A DNA stretch of 64,000 bases from Hofstenia miamia. Lineage: Eukaryota > Xenacoelomorpha > Acoela > Hofsteniidae. The notes under the pieces are model-generated. The model was given only the letters and a program-made list of their open reading frames with translations. It made no database searches and was not told the origin of the DNA. The stretch lies in assembly GCA_900660155.1 (NCBI GenBank), contig CABFPE010000204.1:393490-457489 (forward strand). Reading direction: 5' to 3'. Positions 62,262-64,000 of this stretch are shown piece by piece. Positions within the stretch are counted from its first letter, which is position 1. Every line of letters starts with the position of its first letter. Both the position numbers and the translations under genes were made by a program.

Positions 62262-62341
62262 CAAAAGAAAGAACTAATGACCTGTGCAAAGCTCACAGTA
62301 ACAAAGCTGAAAATCTCAAATGTTTACTAAGACGAGGAGAT
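62262..62341 (+). CDS. Candidate downstream tail exon, possibly shared by both cassettes
   Basis: An 80-nt segment lies between a strong acceptor (a T-rich tract then TTACAG) and a strong donor (GTAAGT). It enters in phase 1, the phase in which the last recognised exons of both cassettes end. It would encode AKERTNDLCKAHSNKAENLK then CLLRRGD and leave in phase 0. There is no domain to confirm it. It lies 8.9 kb after the last cassette B exon, so it may belong to the channel tail, to another gene, or be chance. Confidence 0.4.
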
Positions 62342-64000
62342 GTAAGTATCTGAATTTCAATGCCTTTTACAAATATCATACAAACTAGCCGCAGAGGATT
62401 GGCAAAAAAAGAATCCATATCCAAACACAGCCTAAGTTAACTAAGCCTAGATGTTATATAAATTTGTCTGCAAATAAATATTGATGCCCAGACCAGCCCA
62501 AGCCCATCATTTCAGTGAAAATCCATACTCAGTCCGACAAAGGCTAATAACATAATATAAAAGTCTACATAGCACAACGGCAAGCCTGTCAATTTGAATC
62601 CTATGAAATTCCGTAACTTGGAAAATGTCACAGAAGGAAACAAGCTTTCATCTTTTGTATTCGCAAACGTATATTATTAAACCTATCTGATCATGATCAA
62701 AATTGATGATAACATTTGTCTTAGATTCTCTACATATATAATTGTATGGCGCTGGCAAACAATCATGTGTAAGGAACTTTTTGCGTCAATGTCATCAATA
62801 GACCTTGAGGAATATCTTCAAGATCTTTAATATTAAATATAAACCTATCTGTAAATAACAAGTAGGGTAGACAACAAAAAGAGAGTAGGCGCCTATCCAT
62901 TTTTCATTAAGGTCCTTATGAAAGTACATCAACGTAATTGCGGTTATAGAAAACCTAGAATGTCATTCCTGTACCAGTCCATTATTTAAATTTTTTAGCC
63001 TTTGTGATTCGAAACTAACTAAATGTTCGTGTTATATTTGCGATGCCTTTTGAAATCTTTTGTTTACACTGTAATTTGGAAATAGACAAATTAAAAATTT
63101 CGTTAAGTCTGTCTATAACTTTGACACGTCTAACCTACTTTAAAGAAGTATTAACATTATTTAGACTAATTTTGACTATTTTGATATATTTTTATTGCTC
63201 TTAAAACATTATTATTATTTAAGCACAAGTGGTTTGTGCAAAAAATTTTTTAATGATGCATTTCCGTAAATTTCAATTAAATTTGCAATCCATAATCTGG
63301 AAATGAAATGGAATGGAAATTTCAACCTTGGCAAAGAGTGATGTCGTCTAAAAAATAGGTAGTGGAACCAAGGGGTATTTTGGATAATTACTCACCCTCT
63401 TTTTTCATTTGGCGACAATCTACACAAGCTAAATTTCATCTTTGGGTGCTGTTTATTCGTATGAGCCAATTAAAAAAATAGAAAACAATATTATTAATGC
63501 TGTTTACCCGCATTCCACCCAGTAGAAAATAATGGTTCATTAAATTCAGGTCGAACAGAGGCACACAAACTTTTTGTCTTTAGAACAATGGCTGTAACTC
63601 AGAGTTGGACCTGGTCACATTTTTTGCTGATCCGACTGAATCGGCTAGGCTTTTCTCAACCGGCTGTAACCGCTCGGTCAACTGATCAACCGGTATGTTT
63701 TTCCAGAATTTTAACCAGTTTTGACCGGCGCCCAGAATTTGATATTTACGACACAATGGCGACACTTTCTTAAAACTAAGGAAAAAAACACATGCAATTT
63801 AATGACTGAAAAAGCTATATTCTCAAATTTGCTAAGTATGCAACTCAGCAGTACAGATTAAGAGTCTAGATAAGTTTGTTAAATCTTGCTTCTTTTAAGA
63901 CTACAAATACCTTAATGGCATCTCTTTTTAAAAGAGTACGATTTTCATTAAGAAATTGTCTTTCCGAGGAGACGTTGAGCTCAGACCAGAGCTGCAACCG
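62342..64000. other. 3' end of the window
   Basis: AT-rich, with a CCCAAGCCC-type stretch near 62490 and a GC-richer islet at 63595-63740 containing several CCGG(T/C) motifs, open on both strands but without recognisable protein. A possible short terminal exon at 63550-63597 is too weak to call. Confidence 0.5.

Noticed and set aside
63550-63597. Possible terminal exon of 15 codons and a stop after TTCAG
   Set aside because: It accepts the phase 0 left by 62341, but it is too short and its product too plain to separate from chance.

Overview
The window is AT-rich animal genomic DNA: long introns with GT-AG borders, (TA)n microsatellites, non-LTR retrotransposons and Tc1, hAT and piggyBac-type DNA transposons. 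Coding exons stand out because they are less AT-rich and keep an open frame across matched splice phases. The species cannot be named. The channel exons look like the Shaw/Kv3 type, so an invertebrate is likely.

Layout. Bases 1-7292 hold no recognisable gene. From 7293 to 34404 eight + strand exons (cassette A) encode S1-S6 of a Shaw/Kv3-like voltage-gated potassium channel and much of a hydrophilic C-terminal tail. From 42072 to 53321 seven + strand exons (cassette B) encode a second, paralogous S1-S6 core with a matching tail. Both cores have the selectivity filter TVGYGD, the S2/S3 charge-transfer residues and a Pro-x-Pro motif in S6. They differ in S4 (five positive residues in A, three in B), in the S1-S2 loop, and in a small optional-looking exon after S6 (45 nt in A, 15 nt in B). 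A weaker exon candidate lies at 62262-62341.

Neither cassette shows an N-terminal T1 tetramerisation domain, a start codon or a convincing final exon. Both begin in phase 0 and end in phase 1. Two readings fit. The locus may be two tandem genes whose T1 exons are outside the window or unrecognised. Or it may be one gene in which a shared upstream T1 exon splices to either of two complete channel cores and then to a shared 3' exon. The second would be an unusually large exchangeable cassette and is the main hypothesis to test.

The introns and the interval between cassettes carry most of the mobile DNA: two related endonuclease-type (R2/R4-Dong-like) LINE 3' ends embedded in TAA repeats (10.5-11.9 kb and 37.2-38.7 kb), an older LINE relic beside the second, a CR1/Jockey-like LINE (55.5-56.5 kb), Tc1-like relics (32.0-32.7, 35.4-36.0 and 54.7-56.9 kb), a hAT MITE with its target duplication (13.1-13.6 kb), and three piggyBac-like elements (25.8-26.8, 45.0-45.9 and 50.3-52.1 kb). 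Several tandem duplications abut N gaps and are probably unmerged contig ends. Others look real, notably a 480-bp duplication at 54.1-54.8 kb that carries a copied segment from 4.7 kb upstream. No rRNA, tRNA, CRISPR array or bacterial-type feature was seen, and no LTR or viral element was recognised.
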